7,388 bases of DNA from UMGS1002 sp964463325. GTDB taxonomy: Bacteria > Bacillota > Clostridia > Oscillospirales > CAG-272. The notes beneath the pieces were generated by a model. The model did no database searches. It saw only the letters and a program-made list of their open reading frames with translations, and was not told the origin of the DNA. Position 1 is the first letter of the stretch. Every line of letters begins with the position of its first letter. Positions 1-4,976 of this stretch are shown one piece after another. The stretch spans positions 1-7,388 of the forward strand of contig CAYXBY010000073.1 in the NCBI GenBank assembly GCA_964463325.1. The letters run 5' to 3'. The position numbers and the translations under genes are program-made.

Positions 1-6
1 GCGAGT

Positions 7-46
7 CCAGCGCCGCGTGGCGCTGGTCGCCGCCCGCAGGCGGCGA
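7..46 (+). repeat. Two abutting perfect hairpins before the permease gene
   Basis: Bases 7-14 (CCAGCGCC) pair perfectly with 19-26 around a 4-base loop. Bases 27-34 (TCGCCGCC) pair perfectly with 39-46 around another 4-base loop. There is no base between the two stems and no T-run after them, so they are not an ordinary terminator. They sit just before the permease ribosome binding site. In importer operons such intergenic stems often protect the upstream mRNA 3' end or reduce expression of the membrane subunits relative to the binding protein. That role is inferred here, because the upstream gene lies outside the window. Confidence 0.75.
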
Positions 47-68
47 AATCCCCCCATAAGGAGACAAA

Positions 69-704
69 ATGTTAGAGATCATAAAACAATTGCTTTCAGG
101 CTTCGGCCTCAATATGCTGCTGTTCTTCACGACCCTGGCGGGCGGCATCCCGCTGGGGCTTGTTGTCATGTTCGGCTGCCGCACACGGGTCAAGCCCGTC
201 GCGTGGATATTTAAGCTGATAGTCTGGATCGTCCGCGGAACTCCCCTCATGCTCCAGCTCATGGCCGTCTATTTTCTCCCCAGCCTGCTGTTCGGTCACA
301 CTTTTTCCCGCGTGATGGCGGCTGTGCTGGCATTTATAGTCAATTACGCCTGCTATTTCGCCGAAATATATCGTGGCGGACTGGAAAGCATCCCGCGCGG
401 TCAGTACGAGGCGGGAGAGGTGCTGGGGATGACACGCACGCAGATCTTTTTTCGCGTCGTGCTCATGCAGGTGATCAAGCGCATCGTGCCGCCCATGGGC
501 AACGAGGTCATTACGCTGATCAAGGATACGTCGCTGGCCAATGTCATTTCGGTAGCCGAGATAATAATGACCTCGCAGCGCTATCTCGCCAAGGGCATTT
601 TGTGGCCGTTTTTCTCAACGGCGATATACTTTTTGCTGTTCAACGGCCTCGTGACTGTGCTGCTTGCGCGGCTGGAGCGGCGGCTGGATTACTACAAGGC
701 GTAA
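69..704 (+). CDS. Polar amino-acid ABC transporter permease (HisM/GlnP family)
   Basis: This 211-residue integral membrane protein forms the channel half of a polar amino-acid importer. The sequence shows a hydrophobic N-terminal helix (about 12-36), the family motif VRGTPLMLQ at 55-63, further helices at about 65-100, and the cytoplasmic EAA loop around 106-130 (ESIPRGQYEAGEVLGMT), which contacts the ATPase. The last helix is at about 180-200. Its length is normal for the family, which usually has about 210-230 residues. The start is supported by AAGGAG at 58-63, five bases before ATG. The ATPase gene follows after 10 bp, so the two are co-transcribed. The substrate cannot be read from the permease; glutamine, cystine, arginine or histidine are all possible. 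The binding-protein gene is expected just upstream, outside the window. Confidence 0.93.
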   Translation: MLEIIKQLLSGFGLNMLLFFTTLAGGIPLGLVVMFGCRTRVKPVAWIFKLIVWIVRGTPLMLQLMAVYFLPSLLFGHTFSRVMAAVLAFIVNYACYFAEIYRGGLESIPRGQYEAGEVLGMTRTQIFFRVVLMQVIKRIVPPMGNEVITLIKDTSLANVISVAEIIMTSQRYLAKGILWPFFSTAIYFLLFNGLVTVLLARLERRLDYYKA

Positions 705-710
705 GGAGGT
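703..710 (+). promoter_or_regulatory. Ribosome binding site fixing the ATPase start
   Basis: AAGGAGGT overlaps the permease stop codon (TAA at 702-704) and lies four bases before the ATG at 715. It chooses ATG 715 over the in-frame upstream start codon at 664, which would run into the permease coding region and has no comparable site. The overlap suggests translational coupling of the two subunits. Confidence 0.9.
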
Positions 711-714
711 CGAC

Positions 715-1488
715 ATGTCATTTCTTGAGGTCAGGGATATTTACAAAAGCTTTGGCGGGACCGAGGTCATCAGGGGCGTCAGCTTTGACGTCGAGCGCGG
801 CGAGATCGTCAGCATGATAGGCTCGTCGGGCGGCGGAAAAACGACGCTGCTACGCTGTCTAAACCTGCTTGAACTGCCCGATTCCGGCAGGATAACGGTC
901 GGCGGCGAGACGATATTTGACGGCAAATCGGACGGTCGAATTTCGGCAGACGAGCTGCGCGCGCGGCGGCTGCACTTTGGACTTGTGTTCCAGCAATTTA
1001 ATCTTTTTCCACAATATTCGGTGTTGGATAACGTATGTCTGGCGCCGCGGCTGCTTGCGCGTGAGCGGGAGGATTTCAAATCGCGCAAACGCGAAATATA
1101 CGATGAAATAAAGCAAAACGCGCTGTCACTGCTGGGGCGGGTCGGGCTGCTTGACAAGCAGGCAAGCTACCCCTGCGAGCTGTCGGGCGGACAGCAGCAG
1201 CGGGTCGCGATCGCGCGTGCGCTGGCGCTGCGGCCGGATGTGCTGTGCTTTGACGAGCCGACATCGGCGTTGGATCCGGAGCTGACGGGGGAGGTCTTGT
1301 CGGTGATCCGGTCACTAAAAAACGGCGACACGACCATGCTGATCGTGACGCACGAGATGGAATTTGCACGCGAGGTGTCAGATCGAGTGATCTATCTTGC
1401 GGACGGCGTGATCGCCGAGCAGGGGACGGCCGCCGAGGTGTTTGGCGCGCCGCGCTCCGCCGCGCTGCAGGCATTTTTGAAGAGATAG
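715..1488 (+). CDS. Polar amino-acid ABC transporter ATP-binding protein (GlnQ/HisP type)
   Basis: This 257-residue ATPase powers the importer together with the permease encoded just upstream. All nucleotide-binding motifs are present in order: Walker A GSSGGGKTT at 36-44 (Lys42), Q-loop around Gln93-Gln94 (FQQFNLFP), signature LSGGQQQR at 156-163, Walker B CFDEP at 178-182 with the D-loop SALD ending at 187, and the H-loop His213 (VTHE). The FQQFNLFP and DEPTSALDPE wording is typical of the polar amino-acid class. It is slightly longer than the usual 240-245 residues because of charged insertions near 70-84 and 116-135, the latter before the signature motif. No C-terminal regulatory domain is visible. 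The stop is followed by a hairpin region, and the next gene is on the opposite strand, so the operon ends here. Confidence 0.95.
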   Translation: MSFLEVRDIYKSFGGTEVIRGVSFDVERGEIVSMIGSSGGGKTTLLRCLNLLELPDSGRITVGGETIFDGKSDGRISADELRARRLHFGLVFQQFNLFPQYSVLDNVCLAPRLLAREREDFKSRKREIYDEIKQNALSLLGRVGLLDKQASYPCELSGGQQQRVAIARALALRPDVLCFDEPTSALDPELTGEVLSVIRSLKNGDTTMLIVTHEMEFAREVSDRVIYLADGVIAEQGTAAEVFGAPRSAALQAFLKR

Positions 1489-1507
1489 GGGAAGCAGGTA
1501 ATACTTC
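1488..1507. repeat. GGGGAAG-N6-ATACTTC motif, copy 1
   Basis: GGGGAAG at 1488-1494 and ATACTTC at 1501-1507 are separated by six bases. The same two 7-mers with the same spacing occur at 7219-7238. Here GAAG and CTTC can pair, and outer GGGG can pair with CCCC at 1509-1512 with a small bulge. The first G is the last base of the ATPase stop codon. It could be the edge of a dispersed intergenic repeat or simply part of the gene-end structure. Confidence 0.5.
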
Positions 1508-1515
1508 ACCCCACC

Positions 1516-1553
1516 AAAAAGACGCTTCCGGCGCCAAGCGCCGAAAGCGTCTT
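1516..1553 (-). terminator. Rho-independent terminator of the CNNM/CBS gene
   Basis: A 16-bp stem (1519-1534 with 1538-1553) has one C/A mismatch and a 3-base loop. Read on the - strand it ends in a T-run (the A-run at 1516-1520), which is the classical arrangement for the gene ending at 1566. On the + strand the sequence after the stem is AT-rich but lacks a T-run, so it may only weakly end the ABC operon. Confidence 0.88.
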
Positions 1554-1565
1554 ATAAAATTATTC

Positions 1566-2921
1566 TTAATTCTTAGCGCTGAGCTCTTCCTCGGCGACCG
1601 CCGCCTGCTTGGTCACAATGGCGCTCTCAACTCTGCGCTCGGCAAAGCTGTCGACCATTATGTGCAGCCCGCAGCACTCGACCTCAAAGGTTGTGCCGTC
1701 CTCGGGGATCTCAGTCAGGCAGCTGATGACCAGCCCGCCCAGCGTATTCGCCTCGACCTCCTCGGGAATGTCAGCGTCCAACTCGCGGCGCACATCGTCA
1801 AGCGACGCATTACCCGGAATGCGCCAGCTGCCGTCAGAAAGCGGAATGATAGAGTCGTTGTCCTCGCTGGCGTCGTCGCCCTCGTCGTATATGTTGCCAA
1901 GTATCTCCTCGATCAGATCCTCCAGCGTCACGATACCCGCCATCTCGCCGTACTCGTTGATGACCGGCACCATGTGGCGCTGATCCTTCTGCATTTCGGA
2001 AAACAGCTTGTCGCAGGGGATGGTCTCGGGCACCATGAAGGTGGGGCAGAGAATATCCCGCAGCGCGCGTGGCTTGTTTTCATGCAGATTGAGCAGATAC
2101 TCGCGGACTATCAGAATACCGATAATATTGCCGGGATCGTCCTCCCACACCGGGATGCGCGAAAACCCGCACTCGGTGATGACCGACATTATGGTCTCGT
2201 CGCTGTCATTTATGCTGACGCTCACCACGTCGGGCATGCGCGTCATAACGTCACGAGCGGTGCTGTTGTCGAACTCAAAAATATTGTCGATCATCTCGCG
2301 CTCCTTAGCGTCGATGGTGCCGGACTCCTCGCCGATGTCGACCATCATGCGTATTTCGTCCTCGGTGACCTTCTCCTCCTCGCTCTTATCCTTTATGCCG
2401 AACAGACGCAGCACACCCGCCGTCGTCACCGACAGCAGCCAGATAATGGGCTTCATAATGATCGCAACCGCTCTTACCACCGGTGTGGTGAACGACGCGA
2501 CCTTCATGGGTGCGTGCATAGCGATGCGCTTTGGCACCAGCTCGCCGAGCACCAGCGTGAAGAATGACAGTATAATTGTGATCGCAACCACGGAAAGCGT
2601 GGAAAGCGCAGCCTCTGAGATGGCAGTCAGCTTGACGTCGTCCACCAGCCAGCGCACCAGCTTGTCGGAGAAGTTCTCCGCAGCAAATGCACTGCCGAGG
2701 AAGCCGGCCAGCGTTATGCAGATCTGAATTGCCGAAAGGAATGAGGTGGGCTGTTCCACCAGCTTAAGTAATCTGGCAGCCTTTTTGCTGCCTTCCTCAG
2801 CGTCCTTTTTAAGCTTGTTGGCGTTGAGCGAGACCACAGCGATCTCTGACGCGGCGAAAAACGCATTTACAAGAATAAGTAAAAATTGTAAAAGAAGTTG
2901 TCGCCCTAAATGGTCGTCCAA
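1566..2921 (-). CDS. CNNM/CBS/CorC-domain membrane protein (hemolysin C-like, UPF0053)
   Basis: This 451-residue protein belongs to the CNNM/CorB family. Members are linked to magnesium efflux or divalent-cation homeostasis; the name hemolysin is historical. An N-terminal membrane domain spans about 5-190, including LILVNAFFAASEIAV, a helix near 105-130 and the family motif GELVPKRIA. Two CBS domains follow at about 205-335, around VMTRMPDVVSV and HMVPVINEYGEMAGIVTLEDLIEEI. An acidic linker leads to a C-terminal CorC/HlyC domain at about 350-435. I chose the TTG at 2921 because AGGAGG (2936-2931) lies nine bases ahead of it. The upstream in-frame extension of 21 residues, from a start codon at 2984, is soluble and poorly suited. 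Length is normal. It is monocistronic, between its own promoter and terminator. The transported ion is inferred from the family only. Confidence 0.92.
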   Translation of the reverse strand: MDDHLGRQLLLQFLLILVNAFFAASEIAVVSLNANKLKKDAEEGSKKAARLLKLVEQPTSFLSAIQICITLAGFLGSAFAAENFSDKLVRWLVDDVKLTAISEAALSTLSVVAITIILSFFTLVLGELVPKRIAMHAPMKVASFTTPVVRAVAIIMKPIIWLLSVTTAGVLRLFGIKDKSEEEKVTEDEIRMMVDIGEESGTIDAKEREMIDNIFEFDNSTARDVMTRMPDVVSVSINDSDETIMSVITECGFSRIPVWEDDPGNIIGILIVREYLLNLHENKPRALRDILCPTFMVPETIPCDKLFSEMQKDQRHMVPVINEYGEMAGIVTLEDLIEEILGNIYDEGDDASEDNDSIIPLSDGSWRIPGNASLDDVRRELDADIPEEVEANTLGGLVISCLTEIPEDGTTFEVECCGLHIMVDSFAERRVESAIVTKQAAVAEEELSAKN

Positions 2922-2930
2922 AAAAATGTT

Positions 2931-2936
2931 CCTCCT
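2931..2936 (-). promoter_or_regulatory. Ribosome binding site deciding a TTG start
   Basis: AGGAGG on the - strand lies nine bases before TTG 2921 and three bases before an ATT codon. No ATG lies in frame close to it. The protein read from TTG begins with Met-Asp-Asp-His and enters the first membrane helix at once, as family members usually do. Confidence 0.85.
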
Positions 2937-2986
2937 GAAACGTATTTTATGCGCTGTCGCTACCGACATGTACGCATATTGCATTT

Positions 2987-3015
2987 ATTATATCATATGC
3001 CCGGGCTTTTTACAA
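2987..3015 (-). promoter_or_regulatory. Sigma-A-type promoter of the CNNM/CBS gene
   Basis: On the - strand TTGTAA (3015-3010) is followed after 17 bases by TATAAT (2992-2987), with TG one base before the -10 (extended -10). The predicted start near 2980 gives a leader of about 60 bases. The spacer holds the palindrome GCCCGGGC (2999-3006). A second TATAAT at 3040-3035 lacks a convincing -35. Confidence 0.7.
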
Positions 3016-3050
3016 TGTCATTTATTACACATTCATTATAAACGAAAGAC

Positions 3051-3081
3051 AGCCGATTTGTACACAATGCACAAATCGGCT
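3051..3081 (-). terminator. Hairpin at the end of sigF
   Basis: An 11-bp perfect stem (3051-3061 with 3071-3081) carries a 9-base loop and overlaps the sigF stop codon (TAG, 3082-3080). Downstream on the - strand the tract is T-rich (GTCTTTCGTTT) but not a clean T-run. It is therefore either a modest terminator for the spoIIA operon or an mRNA 3'-end stabiliser. Confidence 0.6.
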
Positions 3082-3868
3082 ATGTTGTTAGCTCCGAGCG
3101 CAGAAAGGCGAGTATCTTTTTCTCCTCTCTCGACACCTTGACCTGACTCAGTCCCAGGCTGTCCGCCGTCTGCTGCTGGGTCATATTGCGGTAGTAGCGC
3201 AGCAGTACAATGCGCCGCCACAGCGGCTGCATTTTGGCGATGGACTGCCTCAGCGCGATGCGGTCGTTCAGCTGCTCAAGCTCCTCGACCCCATCCGAAA
3301 CGACAGCCTCCAGCGTCACGCCCTCGTCGCCGTACACCGTGTCGGACAGTGACGACACCGGCGTCAGCGCGTCGAGCGCCACTGCGGCCTCCTCGGGCGA
3401 GACGCCGCAGGCCTGTGCCAGCTCGTGCAGTCCCGGCTCGCGTCCCTCGGTGCTGATTATGCGGTTGCGCTCGCGTAGCAGCAGCATGCCCAGCCGCTTG
3501 TAGCCGCGCCCCACCTTGATCATGCCGTCGTCGCGCAAGTGACGACGTATCTCGCCAATGATGAGCGGCACGGCGTAGGTCGAAAAGGCGTTGCCGCGCT
3601 CCGGCTCGAACGAGCGAATGGCCTTGAGCATGCCCAGCGTGCCTATCTGGATGAGATCCTCAAGCTCTGTCCCGCGGTCGCGAAAGCGCAGGGCGATGCT
3701 GCGCACCAGCCCGCCGTTGAGCTGTATCAGCTGAGCTGCCGCATCCTCGTCGCCCGCCTGCGCGCGGGCTATCAGCTGCGGGTTGCAGGCATACTGCGAC
3801 GGCGCCCGCGCTTCATTTTCTCCCGCGCTCGCAGTCGTCCGCTTTACGTCCTCGGAGACGTTTTCCAC
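3080..3868 (-). CDS. sigF: RNA polymerase sporulation sigma factor F (SpoIIAC)
   Basis: This 262-residue sigma-70-family factor directs early forespore transcription in endospore formers. Region 2 spans about 48-116 and includes the core-binding and -10 recognition motif ELEDLIQIGTLGMLKAI and the hallmark FSTYAVPLIIGEIRRHLRDD of the sigma F/G/B group. Region 3 spans about 118-190. Region 4 (about 205-257) ends in a helix-turn-helix, TQQQTADSLGLSQVKVSREE. B. subtilis SigF has 255 residues, so the length fits. The residue after SR in the final helix is Glu rather than the Leu of B. subtilis. The start is a GTG at 3868, preceded seven bases upstream by GGGGG of an extended GGGGGTGAT site; nearby ATG triplets are out of frame. 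It lies 48 bp after spoIIAB. That gene order identifies it as sigma F rather than sigma G or B. Confidence 0.96.
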   Translation of the reverse strand: MENVSEDVKRTTASAGENEARAPSQYACNPQLIARAQAGDEDAAAQLIQLNGGLVRSIALRFRDRGTELEDLIQIGTLGMLKAIRSFEPERGNAFSTYAVPLIIGEIRRHLRDDGMIKVGRGYKRLGMLLLRERNRIISTEGREPGLHELAQACGVSPEEAAVALDALTPVSSLSDTVYGDEGVTLEAVVSDGVEELEQLNDRIALRQSIAKMQPLWRRIVLLRYYRNMTQQQTADSLGLSQVKVSREEKKILAFLRSELTT

Positions 3869-3908
3869 ATCATCACCCCCGAAAAAATATGTACCATATT
3901 CGGGTATC
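3869..3908 (-). promoter_or_regulatory. Possible RNA hairpin masking the sigF ribosome binding site
   Basis: On the - strand the spoIIAB-sigF gap contains CCCGAA pairing with TTCGGG, nested around AATATG/CATATT with a 3-base centre and an internal bulge. The outer TTCGGG arm runs directly into the GGGGGTGAT ribosome binding site (3880-3872). Folding would partly bury this site and could make sigF translation depend on ribosomes arriving from spoIIAB. This is a sequence-level reading without an energy calculation. Confidence 0.45.
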
Positions 3909-3916
3909 GCGCCGTG

Positions 3917-4375
3917 TCACGCGCCGCGGCCGCCGATGGTCTTGTACATGATCACCGTTGTGCCACGTCCCTCGCGCGAGCGGACGCTGAGCTTGTCCAT
4001 AAAGCTTTCCATGACCGTAAAGCCCATGCCCGAGCGCTCACCGGCGGCATCGGTGGTGAACAGTGGCTGGCGCGCCGCGCGAACGTCGGGTATGCCGCAG
4101 CCGCGGTCGCGTATCTCAATGCGCACGGTGTCGCCGCCGACTATGCGCAGCACTATGTATATCATGCCGACGCTGTCGCGGTAAGCGTGGACGATGCAGT
4201 TGGTCACCGCCTCGGACACGGCGCATTTTATGTCGGCAAGCTCGGGCGCGGCGGGGTCGAGCTGTGCGCAGAAGGCCGCCGTCACCGCCCGCGCCACGCT
4301 CTCGTTGACCGACAGCGAGGGCAGCGTCAGCTTCATTTCGTTGCTGACGTTTTTTGCAAAGCAGTTATTTTTCAT
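3917..4375 (-). CDS. spoIIAB: Anti-sigma F factor and serine kinase SpoIIAB
   Basis: This 152-residue protein binds sigma F and phosphorylates SpoIIAA. It is a GHKL-fold kinase. The N-box is EAVTNCIVHAY with Glu55 and Asn59, the G1 box is DRGCGI with Asp90 and Gly92, and the ATP lid plus G2 box is QPLFTT...ERSGMGFTVM (103-122). Arg29 in NESVAR corresponds to the B. subtilis Arg20 that contacts both sigma F and SpoIIAA. B. subtilis SpoIIAB has 146 residues. I chose ATG 4375, with GGGG five bases upstream, over ATG 4414, which adds 13 residues lying within the end of spoIIAA. The chosen gene overlaps the end of spoIIAA by 11 bases, suggesting translational coupling and balanced synthesis of the two partners. 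All key residues are intact. Confidence 0.96.
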   Translation of the reverse strand: MKNNCFAKNVSNEMKLTLPSLSVNESVARAVTAAFCAQLDPAAPELADIKCAVSEAVTNCIVHAYRDSVGMIYIVLRIVGGDTVRIEIRDRGCGIPDVRAARQPLFTTDAAGERSGMGFTVMESFMDKLSVRSREGRGTTVIMYKTIGGRGA

Positions 4376-4727
4376 GTTTTCCCCTTTCGTGTGTGCCGCT
4401 CCGGCTTTTTTCAACCGGGACTATCCTTCGCAGCCCGGCGAGGTCGAGTATTCGCTGTGTAGCCGGCGACGGATCGCGGACGGTCAGCGTCGCGCCCAGC
4501 TCTCGGGCGAGCGAGTAGCGCCCCATGATGAAGCCCAGCCCCGAGCTGTCCATAAAGCCGATGCCGGAGAGCTCCAGCACCACGCGCCGTGGGCGTTCGG
4601 CGCAGATGAGCCTGTCCGCCTCGCCGCGCAGCCCGGCCGCGCTGTGGTGATCCATCTCACCGGTCAGACGCAGCAGCAGCGTGTCGCCCGTCACGGCGGA
4701 TTCCAGCCCGCAATTGCTTTTGATCAT
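4365..4727 (-). CDS. spoIIAA: Anti-anti-sigma factor SpoIIAA
   Basis: This 120-residue STAS-domain protein switches on sigma F by displacing it from SpoIIAB once dephosphorylated. The fold signatures are LRLTGEMDHHSAAGL near 19-33 and the phosphorylation loop GFMDSSGLGFIMGRY at 57-71. The serine after Asp60 (Ser61) aligns with the phosphorylated Ser58 of B. subtilis. The B. subtilis protein has 117 residues, so the length fits. The start is well supported by AGGAGG (4739-4734), six bases before ATG. It is the first gene of the three-gene operon and overlaps spoIIAB by 11 bases. The last 15 or so residues are Lys/Arg/Gly-rich and may be an unconserved tail caused by this overlap. Confidence 0.96.
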   Translation of the reverse strand: MIKSNCGLESAVTGDTLLLRLTGEMDHHSAAGLRGEADRLICAERPRRVVLELSGIGFMDSSGLGFIMGRYSLARELGATLTVRDPSPATQRILDLAGLRRIVPVEKSRSGTHERGKHEK

Positions 4728-4755
4728 GACTATCCTCCTATTTGAAGCTGATATG

Positions 4756-4764
4756 ATTTTAGCA
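4756..4764 (-). promoter_or_regulatory. Candidate extended -10 element for the spoIIA operon
   Basis: TGC-TAAAAT on the - strand (4764-4756) would start RNA near 4749, about 22 bases before spoIIAA. A GTGACA element lies 21 bases upstream of TAAAAT, too far for a normal -35. In Bacillus this operon uses sigma H with Spo0A, but I see no GAAT -10 or Spo0A box here, so the call is tentative. Confidence 0.3.
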
Positions 4765-4810
4765 CAGGCAGCGCGAGAATACTGTCACATTATGGCAGCC
4801 GAAAAAATAT

Positions 4811-4825
4811 TTTTGCATTGCAAAA
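4811..4825. promoter_or_regulatory. Palindrome TTTTGCA-T-TGCAAAA, possible operator
   Basis: A perfect 7-bp dyad with a single central base lies in the divergent spoIIAA/surface-protein region. As DNA it could bind a dimeric regulator; a one-base loop makes an RNA hairpin unlikely. The bound protein is unknown. It lies about 85 bp upstream of spoIIAA and 150 bp upstream of the surface-protein gene. Confidence 0.4.
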
Positions 4826-4878
4826 GCTTATCAAAAGCACCGGTTTGTACAGCACTTCATCTACTTTGGACGAATAGT

Positions 4879-4909
4879 TTAATCGATTAATTGTAAAAAA
4901 TAACGATTA
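4879..4909. promoter_or_regulatory. Palindrome TTAATCGATTAA with a repeated CGATTA half-site
   Basis: A perfect 12-bp palindrome lies at 4879-4890. The sequence CGATTA at 4884-4889 recurs at 4904-4909, 20 bp away or about two helical turns, just before the -35 of the surface-protein promoter. Same-face spacing next to a promoter suggests a regulator binding site. The AT-rich context means chance is possible. Confidence 0.4.
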
Positions 4910-4913
4910 CCTA

Positions 4914-4942
4914 TTGCATTTCAGAAAAAAATGTGGTATTAT
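4914..4942 (+). promoter_or_regulatory. Promoter of the surface-protein gene
   Basis: TTGCAT (4914-4919) and TATTAT (4937-4942) are separated by 17 bases, with TG one base before the -10 (extended -10). The predicted start near 4949 leaves a leader of about 28 bases before ATG 4977. The same stretch also reads GCATT-N14-GGTATTATTA, a partial sigma-F-like match with one mismatch in each element, but the sigma-A reading is simpler. Confidence 0.6.
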
Positions 4943-4976
4943 TAATGAACAACAAATAAAGAGAGAGGAAGATTCT

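Noticed and set aside
3..59. Frame that ends at TAA 57-59, possible C-terminus of an upstream gene
   Set aside because: The codons fall entirely within two perfect hairpins and the peptide is low-complexity, so intergenic DNA is more likely. The left edge prevents a firm decision.
1662..2567. 301-codon open frame on the + strand inside the CNNM/CBS gene
   Set aside because: Antisense to a well-supported gene, rich in His, Ala and Asp as expected for a shadow frame, with no motif or ribosome binding site.
3539..4462. 307-codon open frame on the + strand across spoIIAB and sigF
   Set aside because: Antisense to three conserved overlapping sporulation genes and lacking any recognisable domain or start signal.
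4868..4874. GGACGAA as a possible Spo0A box
   Set aside because: Two of seven bases differ from TGTCGAA and it is more than 140 bp from spoIIAA, so it is not above chance.
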